64,000 bases of DNA from Clostridia bacterium. Lineage in GTDB: Bacteria > Bacillota > Thermoanaerobacteria > Thermoanaerobacterales > Thermoanaerobacteraceae. The translations under genes and the position numbers were made by a program. The stretch is from NCBI GenBank assembly GCA_012840485.1, contig DULG01000019.1:124001-188000 (forward strand), written 5' to 3'. Below are positions 18,608 through 28,328 of this stretch, in pieces; position 1 is the stretch's first letter; each line of letters begins with the position of its first letter. The notes under the pieces are model-generated. The model saw only the letters and a program-made list of their open reading frames with translations, was not told the DNA's origin and did not search any database.

Positions 18608-18644
18608 AAAAAAACAGTATTAGGGTAACTAATACTGTTTTTTT
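18608..18644 (-). terminator. Terminator between hfq and proC
   Basis: Perfect arms 18608-18623 and 18629-18644 (core CAGTATTAG/CTAATACTG, loop GGTAA) with long A/T runs on both sides, so it works in either direction. It ends the mutS-mutL-miaA-hfq cluster. Confidence 0.88.
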
Positions 18645-18650
18645 GTTTTT

Positions 18651-18911
18651 TCACTCTTCTCTCTTCTCATCTTTATCAGAAGCAGAGAAGATCACAGGCT
18701 TTTGGGGTGTAATTGTCGAAATAGCATGTTTGTAGATAAGAAGTTGCTGTTTGTTTTCTGACTCCAACACCACTGTAAAATTGTCAAATCCTTTTACTAA
18801 ACCCTTTAATTGGAATCCGTTGATTAAGTACACAGTTACTGCTACATGCTCTTTCCTCACTTGATTTAAAAAGATATCCTGTAAATTAATAGCTGCTTTT
18901 GAACTTGCCAT
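18651..18911 (-). CDS. hfq: RNA chaperone Hfq
   Basis: An 86-residue Sm-like hexamer that binds small RNAs and mRNAs. The start [20 protein letters not shown] matches the family. The Sm1 part has [17 protein letters not shown] and the Sm2 motif is YKHAISTI. The short acidic tail DKDEKREE is variable in Firmicutes. RBS AAGGGGG precedes the ATG. Its place after miaA is the common miaA-hfq pair. Confidence 0.97.
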   Translation of the reverse strand: MASSKAAINLQDIFLNQVRKEHVAVTVYLINGFQLKGLVKGFDNFTVVLESENKQQLLIYKHAISTITPQKPVIFSASDKDEKREE

Positions 18912-18953
18912 CTTTATCCCCCTTCTTTAATATGTATCATTAGTTATATTCTA

Positions 18954-19901
18954 TCAAAAATTTAATTTTCCTGCTAAATATTCAATAATATTTTTTTTGA
19001 GAGCCTCATAATCTTTATAGTCATCTACAAAAAACCATTTTATAAAGTCATAACCTTTAAACCAAGTAATTTGCCTTTTTGCATACCTCCTTGTGCCTTT
19101 TTTAATCTTTTCAACTGCTTCTTCTAAAGAAATCTCCCCTTTTAAATATTCGACAATTTCTTTATATCCTAAAGCCTGCATAGCAGTACTGTCTTTATTA
19201 TACCCGATTTTTAGCAAGTTTACCACTTCTTCAACTAAATTATTTTTTATCATTTCCTCCACTCTTTGATTAATCCTGTCATATAAAATTTGCCTATCTC
19301 TAAAATTGAGGCCTATCATTATAGGATCATACTCTGGATTTAAGCGCATACCGCTCATTTTTTGATAGTAAGAAATAGGTTTGCCTGTAAATTCATAGAC
19401 TTCTAGGGCTCTTATGATTCTTCTAATATCATTTGGATGTATTTTTTTTACTGCCTCTGGATCTATACTTTTTAATTTTTCATAAAGATATTGACTACCA
19501 TAAGTATCTGCTAATTCTTTCATTCTCTCTCTAAATTCTTTGCTTCCTTCAAAATCAGAAAAGTGCATGATGTAAATTATTGAATTGATATATAAACCAG
19601 TTCCCCCTACAATTATAGGAAGTTTCCCTCTTTTGTAAATATCCTTTATAATCTCTTTCGCTCTTTTTTCATACTCTGCTACGCTAAACTCCTCATTTGG
19701 TTCTACAATATCTATCAAATAATGAGGAACATCTTGCATCTCTTCTTTTGTAATTTTTGCTGTACCAACATCCATATACTGATAAATTTGCATAGAATCA
19801 GCAGAAATAATTTCCCCATCAAATTCCTTAGCTATATCTACTGCTATTTTAGATTTACCAGAAGCTGTAGGGCCAACAATAAGCACAATTTGTATAGCCA
19901 T
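18954..19901 (-). CDS. miaA: tRNA dimethylallyltransferase
   Basis: Adds a dimethylallyl group to A37 of tRNAs reading UNN codons. 315 residues. P-loop GPTASGKS is near residue 8. Further signatures are ISADSMQIYQYMDVGTAK, VGGTGLYINSI and RRYAKRQITWFKGY. It provides the substrate for MiaB, encoded about 4.5 kb upstream in the same direction. It sits between mutL and hfq. Confidence 0.96.
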   Translation of the reverse strand: MAIQIVLIVGPTASGKSKIAVDIAKEFDGEIISADSMQIYQYMDVGTAKITKEEMQDVPHYLIDIVEPNEEFSVAEYEKRAKEIIKDIYKRGKLPIIVGGTGLYINSIIYIMHFSDFEGSKEFRERMKELADTYGSQYLYEKLKSIDPEAVKKIHPNDIRRIIRALEVYEFTGKPISYYQKMSGMRLNPEYDPIMIGLNFRDRQILYDRINQRVEEMIKNNLVEEVVNLLKIGYNKDSTAMQALGYKEIVEYLKGEISLEEAVEKIKKGTRRYAKRQITWFKGYDFIKWFFVDDYKDYEALKKNIIEYLAGKLNF

Positions 19902-19916
19902 CCCATCACCCTTATA

Positions 19917-21737
19917 TTACATAATTCTTTTAAATATCTTCTCTAACTGAGTCTTTGTTATAGCAATTATAACAGGTCTTCCATGAGGACAAGTATAAGG
20001 ATTTTCTGTAATCTTTAAATCTTCAAAAAGCTTGTAAATTTCTGTTTCAGATAAATTATCCATAGCTTTTACTGCAGCTTTGCAAGCCATCATTGCGATG
20101 TTTTCTTCTTTTAAAGAAATTTTATTTACAAGTTCTTTATCTTTGAGCTTCTCTACAATATCTATAAATAGTTGCCTTGCTTCCGGCTGCCCTAAAATCA
20201 TAGGTACTTCTCTTAATATAATAGAATTGTTTCCAAATTCCTCAAATGCATACCCAAATCTATTTAAAAGTTCCCTTTCCTGTTGGACTAATTCTAAATC
20301 ACTTGGTCCTAGCTCTATCACAATAGGAAATGTCACTTGCCTTGTCTGAACTTTTTCATACTTGGAAGTAAATTTTTCATATAAAATTCTTTCATGAGCA
20401 GCATGCTGGTCAATAATATAAAACACATCTTCTTTTTCTACAATTATATAAGTTGAAAACAATGTACCTACTATCCTTATATCACTTATTTTTTTTGCAA
20501 GGTCACTTTTACTTACTTTTTCTTCTTCCTTATAACTAACAGAATTATCTATATTACTACTTTTTTCTTTCTCTAACTCTCCCTCTTTTATGAAGCTTTC
20601 TTCCTTAAATTTAGTATCAGATTTATATCTTTTTTCTGGTGTTTTATCAAAAGAAGTCAAATATAATTTCATTTGTTCAGCTGAAATGTTTGGAGTTTCA
20701 CTTTTAAAAATACTTTTCTTTTCTTCAATTTTTACCTCTGGTATTAAGTCGTGCCTTTGAAAACTAGACTTTATAGTTTTATAAACTGCTTCAAAAATTC
20801 TTCTCTCATCTGAAAATTTTATTTCCAATTTAGAAGGATGGATATTCACGTCAATCTGCCTAGGATCTATCTCCATATACAAAAAAACAGCAGGATATCG
20901 ATTTACAGGCATATAGGTTTTAAAAGCTTCGTCTATAGCAGCAGATAAAGTTTTATTTTTCACATATCTTCCATTCACATAGAAAAACTGCATATTCCTA
21001 TTTGAATAATTTAAAGAATTTTTACCTGCTAAAATCTTTAATTTCAAATCTTCACTTTCAAAAGAAGCTGACATAAGAGAAGAGTAGACTTCATTTCCAA
21101 AAAGCCTCAAAATTACATCTTCTATATTTCCATTGCCTGATGTTATAAACTGTAGTTTCCTGTCTTTTACATATTTAAAAGAAATACCTGGATGAGAAAG
21201 GCAAAGTTTAGTCACAACATCAGTTATATACATAGCTTCTGTTGAAGGCTTTTTTAAAAACTTTCTCCGCGCTGGTGTATTAAAAAATACATCTCTTACT
21301 TCAATACTAGTTCCCTTGGAACAGCCACAAGTAGTTTTTTCTACTACTTTTCCTCCTTCTACGACAACTCTAGTGCCAAAGTTCTTTCCTTCTTCTTTAG
21401 TCTGTAGAATTACACGAGAAATTGCTGCAATACTAGCCAAAGCTTCTCCCCTAAAGCCAAGCGTTCCTATGTTATATAAATCGTTATCCGATTTTATCTT
21501 GCTGGTAGCATGCCTTTCAAAGGCTAAAATAGCATCTATTTCATTCATTCCACAGCCATCGTCAGATACCTTTATAAAAGGTATCCCCCCTTCTAAAATT
21601 TCTACTGTAATATTTTTACTCCCAGCATCAATAGAATTTTCAATTAATTCTTTCACTATAGAAGCTGGTCTTTCTACAACTTCTCCTGCAGAAATTTTAT
21701 TGATTAGCTTTTCGTCCAAAAGGTGAATTTTATTCAT
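19917..21737 (-). CDS. mutL: DNA mismatch repair protein MutL
   Basis: 606 residues. The GHKL ATPase domain has VVERPASIVKELIENSIDAG, DDGCGM, RHATSKI and GFRGEALASI (about residues 20-105). A linker of low complexity spans 345-415. The C-terminal dimerisation/endonuclease domain has DQHAAHERILYEKF (DQHAxxE-type motif), ACKAAVKA and CPHGRP, the metal-binding set of nicking MutL proteins. ATG overlaps the mutS stop by four bases (ATGA). Confidence 0.96.
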   Translation of the reverse strand: MNKIHLLDEKLINKISAGEVVERPASIVKELIENSIDAGSKNITVEILEGGIPFIKVSDDGCGMNEIDAILAFERHATSKIKSDNDLYNIGTLGFRGEALASIAAISRVILQTKEEGKNFGTRVVVEGGKVVEKTTCGCSKGTSIEVRDVFFNTPARRKFLKKPSTEAMYITDVVTKLCLSHPGISFKYVKDRKLQFITSGNGNIEDVILRLFGNEVYSSLMSASFESEDLKLKILAGKNSLNYSNRNMQFFYVNGRYVKNKTLSAAIDEAFKTYMPVNRYPAVFLYMEIDPRQIDVNIHPSKLEIKFSDERRIFEAVYKTIKSSFQRHDLIPEVKIEEKKSIFKSETPNISAEQMKLYLTSFDKTPEKRYKSDTKFKEESFIKEGELEKEKSSNIDNSVSYKEEEKVSKSDLAKKISDIRIVGTLFSTYIIVEKEDVFYIIDQHAAHERILYEKFTSKYEKVQTRQVTFPIVIELGPSDLELVQQERELLNRFGYAFEEFGNNSIILREVPMILGQPEARQLFIDIVEKLKDKELVNKISLKEENIAMMACKAAVKAMDNLSETEIYKLFEDLKITENPYTCPHGRPVIIAITKTQLEKIFKRIM

Positions 21738-24337
21738 AATACTCCGCTCCTCAAGGAGATTGCTTTCTCTTTTAATTCATATAAATAATTTAGAGCCTGA
21801 ATAGGAGTCATGTTGTCTAAATCGCAATTGGCTATGTCCTCAATTAGCGAATCCTTTGCAGTGGAGAAAATATCTATTTGAGTAAAAGCAATTTGTTCTT
21901 TTACACTTTGGAATTCAGATTTTATTACTTTGTCATTTTCTAAACTATTCAATATCTCTTTCGCTCTTTCGACGATGCTATGGGGCAATCCTGCCAGTTT
22001 TGAAACCTGTATACCATAACTTTTATCAGCGCCACCAGGTACTATTTTCCGTAAAAATATTATATCATCTTCTCTTTCCTCTACAGAAACGTTGTAATTT
22101 TTTACTCCTTTTAGCTTCCCTTCAAGGTTGGTCAATTCGTGATAATGAGTAGCAAATAAAGTCTTGGCTTTTATCTTTTCATGTATATATTCAATAACCG
22201 CATGAGCAATACTCATCCCATCATAAGTACTTGTACCCCTACCTATCTCATCCAATATTATCAAGCTCTTACTAGTAGCAGATTTTAATATATTAGCAAC
22301 CTCAGACATTTCCACCATAAAGGTACTCTGTCCTGCAAAAATATCATCAGAGGCTCCAACTCTGGTAAAAATTTTATCTACAATTCCTATTTTCGCATAA
22401 GAAGCAGGGACAAAAGAACCCACCTGTGCCATCAGCACAATTAAAGCGACCTGTCTCATATAGGTAGACTTGCCTGCCATATTAGGACCAGTTATTATCA
22501 TAATTGGATTTTCAGGCCCAACATCTATGTCATTTGCCACAAAAGTCTCCTCAGAAATTGTCTCTATTACTGGATGTCTACCTTCATTTATGATAATCCT
22601 ATCGCTGTAGTCAACAATAGGTTTTATATACCTATTAGTTTCTGCAACTTCTGCAAAAGAAATGAGAACATCTATTGTGGCTATATACTTTGCTGTGTTT
22701 TGTATCCTTACAATTTGTAGTTCAACTTTCTCTCTTATTTCATTAAAAAGGTCATATTCCAGTTCAATTAATTTTTCTTCTGCTCCTAAAATTGTTTCTT
22801 CTATTTCTTTAAGCTCAGGCGTCGCATATCTTTCTGCATTCGCTAAAGTCTGTTTTCTCATATATCTATCAGGTACTTGAGGTATATTGGACTTAGTAAC
22901 CTCAATATAGTATCCAAAAACTTTATTATAGCCTATCCTTAAATTTTTAATCCCTGTCTTTTCTCTTTCTTCAGCCTCTAAGCTTGCAATCCAATTTTTC
23001 CCTTCAATAGAGGCCCTTCTTAATTTATCAACTGTTTCATTATATCCATCTTTTATGATATTTCCTTCTTTTAATTGATTTGAAGGGTCATCCTTAATTG
23101 ACTTATCTATTAATTCATATATATCTTGTAAAGTATCAAATTTCTCAGCTATTTCTTTCAAAAGCCTTGAATTGAACTTTTCTAATATTTCTTTGATGTA
23201 AGGCAAATTTTGCAGAGATAGCTTTATAGAAATAAAATCTTTTGGATTAATACTCTGGTAGACAATTTTGCTAGCCAATCTTTCTAAATCGTATATTTTG
23301 TTTAAAAATTGTTTTAAATCTTGGCGATTTTTATAGTCATTAAAAAGTTCTTCAACTGCTTGCAACCGAGCATCAATGTGCTCTTTGCTAAGCAAAGGCT
23401 CTTCCAGCCATTTTTTTAAAAGCCTTCCTCCCATAGGAGTTACAGTTTTATCTAAAACTCCTAATAAAGAGCCTTTTTTTGACTTGTTTCTATTAGACTC
23501 TAAAATTTCTAAATTTCTTATCGCATTGCTGTCTAATCCCATGTAGGAGTTATCTTCATATATAAGCAATTTGTTTATATGCTTTAAAGCAGTTTTTTGT
23601 AATTCTTGTAAATAGCTAAAAAGAGCCGCTAACGAATTAGCCATATAAGGCTTATCTTTTATACCTAATTCTTCGGATTTTTTATTAAATTGAGTTTCTA
23701 TAAATTTAATTTTTTCTTCATAATCAAGCTGCTTTTCATAGATATTTACAGCACAGCTATTATTCTTGAAAATTTTTATGTATTTGTTATTTTTAAAAAA
23801 AACTTCATTAGCAATTATTTCCGAAGGAGCATACTTTGTTACTTCATCATAAACTCTTTTAGTGTCTTTACAATTTTTAAGTTCTGTAGCGTATAAATCT
23901 CCCGTTGTTACATCAACAGCACAAATTCCATAATTGTCCCTTTCTTTAAAAACAGACACAAGGTAGTTATTTGTTTTTTCATCCATTGATTCAGGATTTA
24001 TTATTGTCCCCGGAGTATATATTCTTACTACATCTCTTTTTACCAATCCTTTTGCTTTTGCAGGGTCTTCTAATTGCTCACAAATAGCAACTTTATATCC
24101 TTTCTTTATCAACTTGTCTATATAAAAGTCTGCTGCATGGTAAGGAACACCAGCCATTGGGGCTCTTTCTTCCGTTCCTGCGTCTCTCCCTGTCAAAGCT
24201 ATTTCAAGCTCTTTAGCAGCAATTTCCGCATCTTCGTAAAACATCTCATAAAAATCTCCTAGGCGGAAAAAGAGTATTGCATCTTTATATTTTTCTTTTA
24301 TTTTAAGATATTGTTCCATCATTGGAGTGACGGCCAT
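21734..24337 (-). CDS. mutS: DNA mismatch repair protein MutS
   Basis: 867 residues. The N-terminal mismatch-binding domain has FFRLGDFYEMF (the Phe-x-Glu that contacts mispairs) near residue 20. Connector, lever and clamp regions follow. The ATPase has Walker A GPNMAGKSTYMRQ, ILDEIGRGTSTYDGMS and a FATHYHELT switch. The frame is open a further 17 codons, but GGAGGTG precedes the ATG at 24337, which gives the usual MAVTPMMEQY start. It is first in mutS-mutL-miaA-hfq. Confidence 0.97.
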   Translation of the reverse strand: MAVTPMMEQYLKIKEKYKDAILFFRLGDFYEMFYEDAEIAAKELEIALTGRDAGTEERAPMAGVPYHAADFYIDKLIKKGYKVAICEQLEDPAKAKGLVKRDVVRIYTPGTIINPESMDEKTNNYLVSVFKERDNYGICAVDVTTGDLYATELKNCKDTKRVYDEVTKYAPSEIIANEVFFKNNKYIKIFKNNSCAVNIYEKQLDYEEKIKFIETQFNKKSEELGIKDKPYMANSLAALFSYLQELQKTALKHINKLLIYEDNSYMGLDSNAIRNLEILESNRNKSKKGSLLGVLDKTVTPMGGRLLKKWLEEPLLSKEHIDARLQAVEELFNDYKNRQDLKQFLNKIYDLERLASKIVYQSINPKDFISIKLSLQNLPYIKEILEKFNSRLLKEIAEKFDTLQDIYELIDKSIKDDPSNQLKEGNIIKDGYNETVDKLRRASIEGKNWIASLEAEEREKTGIKNLRIGYNKVFGYYIEVTKSNIPQVPDRYMRKQTLANAERYATPELKEIEETILGAEEKLIELEYDLFNEIREKVELQIVRIQNTAKYIATIDVLISFAEVAETNRYIKPIVDYSDRIIINEGRHPVIETISEETFVANDIDVGPENPIMIITGPNMAGKSTYMRQVALIVLMAQVGSFVPASYAKIGIVDKIFTRVGASDDIFAGQSTFMVEMSEVANILKSATSKSLIILDEIGRGTSTYDGMSIAHAVIEYIHEKIKAKTLFATHYHELTNLEGKLKGVKNYNVSVEEREDDIIFLRKIVPGGADKSYGIQVSKLAGLPHSIVERAKEILNSLENDKVIKSEFQSVKEQIAFTQIDIFSTAKDSLIEDIANCDLDNMTPIQALNYLYELKEKAISLRSGVL

Positions 24338-24400
24338 TTTTTTGCACCTCCGACTCCTCTTTATTATATCATAAAAATTAGCGCCCATATAGGCGCAGTT

Positions 24401-25816
24401 TTATCTTATAACTTCTACTAATTCTCCCTGCATTGTCCAAGCCTTTGTTTCAGTTATTTTAACATTAGCAAGTTTGCCGATAAGGCTTTCATCTCCCACA
24501 AAGTGGACTACTTTATTGGTTCGAGTTCGAGAGGTCAATTTATTACTGTCTCTTTTACTAATTCCTTCTATCAATACTTCCACGATTTTTCCTCTCAATT
24601 CAGCACTTTTTTCTAAGCTGATTTTGTTTTGCAACTCTATAAGTCTTTCTAAACGCTCATGTTTTACAGCATCATCTACTTGGTCTGGCATATTTGCCGC
24701 AACAGTGCCCGCTCTTTTAGAGTAAATAAAAGTATAAGCGGCATCAAATCGCACTCTTTCTACTAAATCCAACGTCTCTAAAAAATCCTCTTCTGTTTCA
24801 CCTGGAAAACCTACGATTATATCTGTTGTTATCGCAATATCTGGAATGTTACTTCTTACTTTGTCAATAATTTCTAAATAGTGCTCTTTAGTGTATTTTC
24901 TATTCATCTTTTTTAAAATCTTGTTACTACCAGCTTGTACAGGTAAATGCAAATGTTCACAAACTTTATCCAGATCCCTCATGGCATATATTAATTCATC
25001 GGAAATATCTTTAGGATGAGAAGTCATAAACCTTATTCTCTCAATTCCTTCAATATCATTTAGCCTATAAAGTAGTTTTGCAAATGTTATATCTTCATCA
25101 AGGTCTTTTCCGTAAGAATTTACATTTTGTCCCAATAAAGTGATTTCCTTATACCCTTTTTGGGCTAATTCTTTTACTTCTGCTATTATATCTTCTGGCT
25201 TTCTGCTCTTTTCTCTGCCTCTTGTATATGGCACTATGCAATAGGTGCAAAAATTATTGCAACCATAAATAATATTAACCCATGCCTTTAAATTGCTGTC
25301 TCTTTTGACAGGTAACTCTTCAATTACATTTTTTGTATCTTCTATAATATCTATAACTATATCTTGAGAGTTCAAAGCCTCCCATAAAAGCTGTGGAAAT
25401 TTATATATATTATGAGTGCCAAAAACAATGTCTATATAGGAATATTTTTCTTTAATAGCTTCTACTACATTTTTTTCTTGCATCATACAACCAGATATAC
25501 CAATAATTAAATTAGGATTTCTAGCCTTCAATTCTTTCATTTGTGATACTCTTCCCAATACTCTTATTTCAGCATGTTCTCTTACAGCACAAGTGTTAAA
25601 AAGTAAAACATCAGCTTGTTCCAGATTTTCAGTATATTTATATCCCATCTCTTCTAACATACCTGCCAGTTTTTCTGAATCATGGACATTCATTTGGCAA
25701 CCGTAAGTTTCAATGTGATAATAAAGGTTTTTACCCTTATTTTCTTCTGCAATTTCTTTCATTATTTTTTCTTGTTTTTTTAATTCTTCTTCAGTCACAT
25801 AAATATTGGTAGGCAT
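24401..25816 (-). CDS. miaB: tRNA-2-methylthio-N6-dimethylallyladenosine synthase MiaB
   Basis: A radical-SAM methylthiotransferase acting on i6A37 of tRNA. 471 residues. The N-terminal cysteine domain starts [17 protein letters not shown]. The radical-SAM cluster motif is [20 protein letters not shown], and a TRAM domain ends the protein. The frame begins at a GTG (25828), but AGAGGTG is placed for the ATG at 25816. The paralogue RimO at 2.6-3.9 kb differs in its CPKN signature. miaB precedes mutS by 63 bases. Confidence 0.96.
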   Translation of the reverse strand: MPTNIYVTEEELKKQEKIMKEIAEENKGKNLYYHIETYGCQMNVHDSEKLAGMLEEMGYKYTENLEQADVLLFNTCAVREHAEIRVLGRVSQMKELKARNPNLIIGISGCMMQEKNVVEAIKEKYSYIDIVFGTHNIYKFPQLLWEALNSQDIVIDIIEDTKNVIEELPVKRDSNLKAWVNIIYGCNNFCTYCIVPYTRGREKSRKPEDIIAEVKELAQKGYKEITLLGQNVNSYGKDLDEDITFAKLLYRLNDIEGIERIRFMTSHPKDISDELIYAMRDLDKVCEHLHLPVQAGSNKILKKMNRKYTKEHYLEIIDKVRSNIPDIAITTDIIVGFPGETEEDFLETLDLVERVRFDAAYTFIYSKRAGTVAANMPDQVDDAVKHERLERLIELQNKISLEKSAELRGKIVEVLIEGISKRDSNKLTSRTRTNKVVHFVGDESLIGKLANVKITETKAWTMQGELVEVIR

Positions 25817-25833
25817 TATTATTAACACCTCTT

Positions 25834-26613
25834 TTATCCCTGTGGAATGATTTTTTTATAGAAAAAAGTTTTAATTGGTTCAAAATTGTACCTATATGGC
25901 AATATTATTTGCTCTGTGCTACCTACAAAAAATATACCGCTATCATTTAAAGACTCATAAAATTTTTTATATATTTTATCTTTAGCTGTATCATTAAAAT
26001 ATATTAACACATTTCTACAAATTAATAAATCTATATTTTTAGGATATTCATCTTTTAGCAAGTCATGCTTTTCAAATAGTACACTTTTTCTAATATCTTC
26101 ACTTATTTGATAACTTTTGTCATCAATTTTTCTAAAGAATTTTTTTAAATATTCTTGAGGTACTTTTTTAACAGTCTCAGCCGAATATATACCTTTTTTG
26201 GCTTTTTCTAATACTCTTCCATCTATGTCTGTAGCAATAATTGTCACATCTTTTAAATCTATAAACTTTGTTAAAAGCATGGCTACAGAATAAGGTTCTT
26301 CCCCAGTAGAACAAGCTGCACTCCACACTCTAAAACCTTTTTTTATAATGTTAGGTAAAATGTCTTTCTCTAAGATTTCCCACTGTAAAGGATTCCTAAA
26401 AAATTCTGTTACATTAATAGTAATATAATTTAGAAACTCCTCATATAATGTCTTATTGACAGTAAGTTCATTAAAATACTCCTCATAAGAGTTAAATTTG
26501 TGACTAGTGATTAAAGATTCTAATCTTCTTTTCATCTGCTTGTCTTTGTATGAAGACAAATCTATTCCAGTTAATTTATGTATTTTTTTAACAAAGTCCT
26601 CATAACCTACCAT
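25834..26613 (-). CDS. cheR: CheR-type protein-glutamate methyltransferase, orphan
   Basis: 259 residues. An N-terminal all-helical CheR domain (about 5-55) is followed by a SAM-binding domain with [35 protein letters not shown] and [12 protein letters not shown]. These are the family's binding motifs. It would methylate glutamates of chemoreceptors. No other chemotaxis gene lies in the window, so its partner is unknown. A GTG at 26625 is in frame, but AGGGG favours the ATG at 26613. Confidence 0.9.
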   Translation of the reverse strand: MVGYEDFVKKIHKLTGIDLSSYKDKQMKRRLESLITSHKFNSYEEYFNELTVNKTLYEEFLNYITINVTEFFRNPLQWEILEKDILPNIIKKGFRVWSAACSTGEEPYSVAMLLTKFIDLKDVTIIATDIDGRVLEKAKKGIYSAETVKKVPQEYLKKFFRKIDDKSYQISEDIRKSVLFEKHDLLKDEYPKNIDLLICRNVLIYFNDTAKDKIYKKFYESLNDSGIFFVGSTEQIILPYRYNFEPIKTFFYKKIIPQG

Positions 26614-26634
26614 AAATATGTTCACCCCTAATTA

Positions 26635-26660
26635 TAGAAAAAAGTGGCTTTAAAAGCCAC
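26635..26660 (-). terminator. Terminator after speD
   Basis: On the minus strand GTGGCT-TTTAA-AGCCAC (26660-26644) is followed by TTTTTTC. It isolates speD from cheR. Confidence 0.8.
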
Positions 26661-26694
26661 AAAGGAATCAAAACCTTCATACTATGAAATTTAA

Positions 26695-27069
26695 TCAGTA
26701 GTTAACCACCTTCACTGGTTTTTCAAATACTCCACGTTTCACCTCTGTTGCAGTCATGTTTTGTGCTCTTAACATTTTCGCTATATAGTTACAGGCATCC
26801 CACGGATTGACATCATCACCACAAGTAAATACGTCAACCGCGGCATAACCCAGTTCTGGCCAAGTATGGATAGTTATATGAGATTCTGATATGACCACTA
26901 CTCCGCTTACGCCCTGGGGATTAAATTTATGGAAAGCAACTTCCCGTATCTCTGCGCCTGTCACTATTGCAGACTGAACCATTATGTCTTCGATTAATTC
27001 CAAGTTGTCTAAAATATTGCTATCGCACCCATAAATTTCTGCCAAAATGTGGCGACCCAAAGCATTCAT
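26695..27069 (-). CDS. speD: S-adenosylmethionine decarboxylase proenzyme
   Basis: Makes decarboxylated SAM, the aminopropyl donor for spermidine. 124 residues, the short SpeH class of Bacillus and archaea. Self-cleavage is expected in VISESHITIHTW, at Glu62/Ser63, giving the pyruvoyl group. His68 and Cys83 of the class are present. The frame is open to an ATG at 27108, but AAAGGAGG lies correctly for 27069, which gives the class N-terminus MNALGRHILAE. Two copies of a complete promoter stand upstream. Confidence 0.95.
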   Translation of the reverse strand: MNALGRHILAEIYGCDSNILDNLELIEDIMVQSAIVTGAEIREVAFHKFNPQGVSGVVVISESHITIHTWPELGYAAVDVFTCGDDVNPWDACNYIAKMLRAQNMTATEVKRGVFEKPVKVVNY

Positions 27070-27120
27070 TTTGTATCGTGCCTCCTTTACTAAAATATTT
27101 GTACGCATTCAATGACTTTA

Positions 27121-27148
27121 ATTTTATCAAATTTTTTTCTTTTGTCAA
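27121..27148 (-). promoter_or_regulatory. speD promoter, proximal copy
   Basis: Minus strand: TTGACA (27148-27143), 16 bases of A-rich spacer, TAAAAT (27126-27121). It is the closer of two identical promoters. Confidence 0.75.
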
Positions 27149-27169
27149 GGCTTTTTACATGACAGTTTA

Positions 27170-27197
27170 ATTTTATCAAATTTTTTTCTTTTGTCAA
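27170..27197 (-). promoter_or_regulatory. speD promoter, distal copy
   Basis: An identical TTGACA-N16-TAAAAT, 49 bases upstream of the proximal promoter (minus strand: -35 at 27197-27192, -10 at 27175-27170). Confidence 0.7.
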
Positions 27198-27215
27198 GGC
27201 TTTTTACATGACAGT

Positions 27216-28328
27216 TTAAAAATTTTTCTTAAATATTTCTCCTATAGTTATTTTTAGCTCTTTAGGCTCAATTTTAGGCACATTTTCTTCGTCTATCTCT
27301 TCAAGAGGCACTTCTTTAAGATTTATCTTCTTATTTTGTGGGTCCACAGTTAATACTTCTACTTTCATAATATCATCAACTTTATAAAATTTGATACTGT
27401 TTTCTAAATTATTTTTGTGAACTAAACCTTCAATTCCCGGTTCAAGTTCCACAAAAGCCCCAAAAGGCGTAATGTTAGTAATAGTGCCTTTTACAACATC
27501 CCCCTCATGATACCTATTTTCTATATCCTCCCATGGGTCTGGCAATACCTTTCTTAAACTCAATGTAACTTTTTCATTTTCTTGATCCACTTTTAAGACA
27601 TAAACTGATACTTTATCCCCTATTTTTAGAACTTCACTGGGACTTTTAATTCTTCTAAAACTAATTTCACCAAGAGGAATAAAGCCATCCACTCCACCTA
27701 TATCAATAAAAGCCCCTTTATCTATTAAGTTTTTTTCTTTTCCTACTATTACTTCTCCTTCTCTTAGCTTAGATAAAACCTCTTTTTTCTCTTTTTCCTT
27801 TTCTAATTTAAGCACTTCTTTTTGAGAAGCAACAATCTTTTTATCAGAAATGTATTCGATTATTTGCATCCGCAAAGTTTTACCTAAATATTCATTTAAT
27901 TTATCGACATAATGTAATTCCAGTTGAGAAGCAGGAATAAAAACCTTAGCTCCTAATGAGTAGGCAATCACTCCGCCTTTTACAACCTCAATAATTTCTC
28001 CTTCAATTATCTCTTTATTTTTATAGGCTTTTTCAATTTTTTCTCTGCTCAGCTTATCATCAGCCATAACTTTAGAGGCTAATACATTTCCTTCATCATT
28101 TTCTACACTTATTATATATAAATCTAACTCATCCTCAACATTGAAGGTCTTTTTTACATCAAAATTAGGATTTAAAGAAAGTTCATTTTTAGGCACAAAA
28201 GCATCTGATTTATAGCCAATATTTGCAATAATCCCCTCATCAGAAACTTTTATCACTTTTCCCCTGACAATGTCTCCAGGTCGCAACGTCTTAAAAGTAT
28301 AACCTTCTAAAAAATCACTCATCCCCAT
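27216..28328 (-). CDS. S1-domain RNA-binding protein (short ribosomal protein S1-like)
   Basis: 370 residues with four S1 OB-fold repeats at roughly 16-85, 100-168, 185-254 and 270-340. The best are GDIVRGKVIKVSDEGIIANI and GDVVKGTITNITPFGAFVEL. It is shorter than the six-repeat S1 of proteobacteria and of the type usual in Firmicutes. It overlaps the end of ispH by 14 bases. An ATG two codons later (28322) is an equally good start. ispH next to an S1 gene is a recurring Clostridia arrangement, in some genomes as a fusion. Confidence 0.9.
   Translation of the reverse strand: MGMSDFLEGYTFKTLRPGDIVRGKVIKVSDEGIIANIGYKSDAFVPKNELSLNPNFDVKKTFNVEDELDLYIISVENDEGNVLASKVMADDKLSREKIEKAYKNKEIIEGEIIEVVKGGVIAYSLGAKVFIPASQLELHYVDKLNEYLGKTLRMQIIEYISDKKIVASQKEVLKLEKEKEKKEVLSKLREGEVIVGKEKNLIDKGAFIDIGGVDGFIPLGEISFRRIKSPSEVLKIGDKVSVYVLKVDQENEKVTLSLRKVLPDPWEDIENRYHEGDVVKGTITNITPFGAFVELEPGIEGLVHKNNLENSIKFYKVDDIMKVEVLTVDPQNKKINLKEVPLEEIDEENVPKIEPKELKITIGEIFKKNF

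Larger units (their letters stand above)
27117..27214. repeat. 49 bp perfect tandem duplication carrying the speD promoter
   Basis: Bases 27117-27165 and 27166-27214 are identical, and the first five bases of a third copy follow. Each copy holds one full sigma-A promoter on the minus strand. The distal copy ends one base before the stop codon of the S1-domain gene. Confidence 0.95.
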
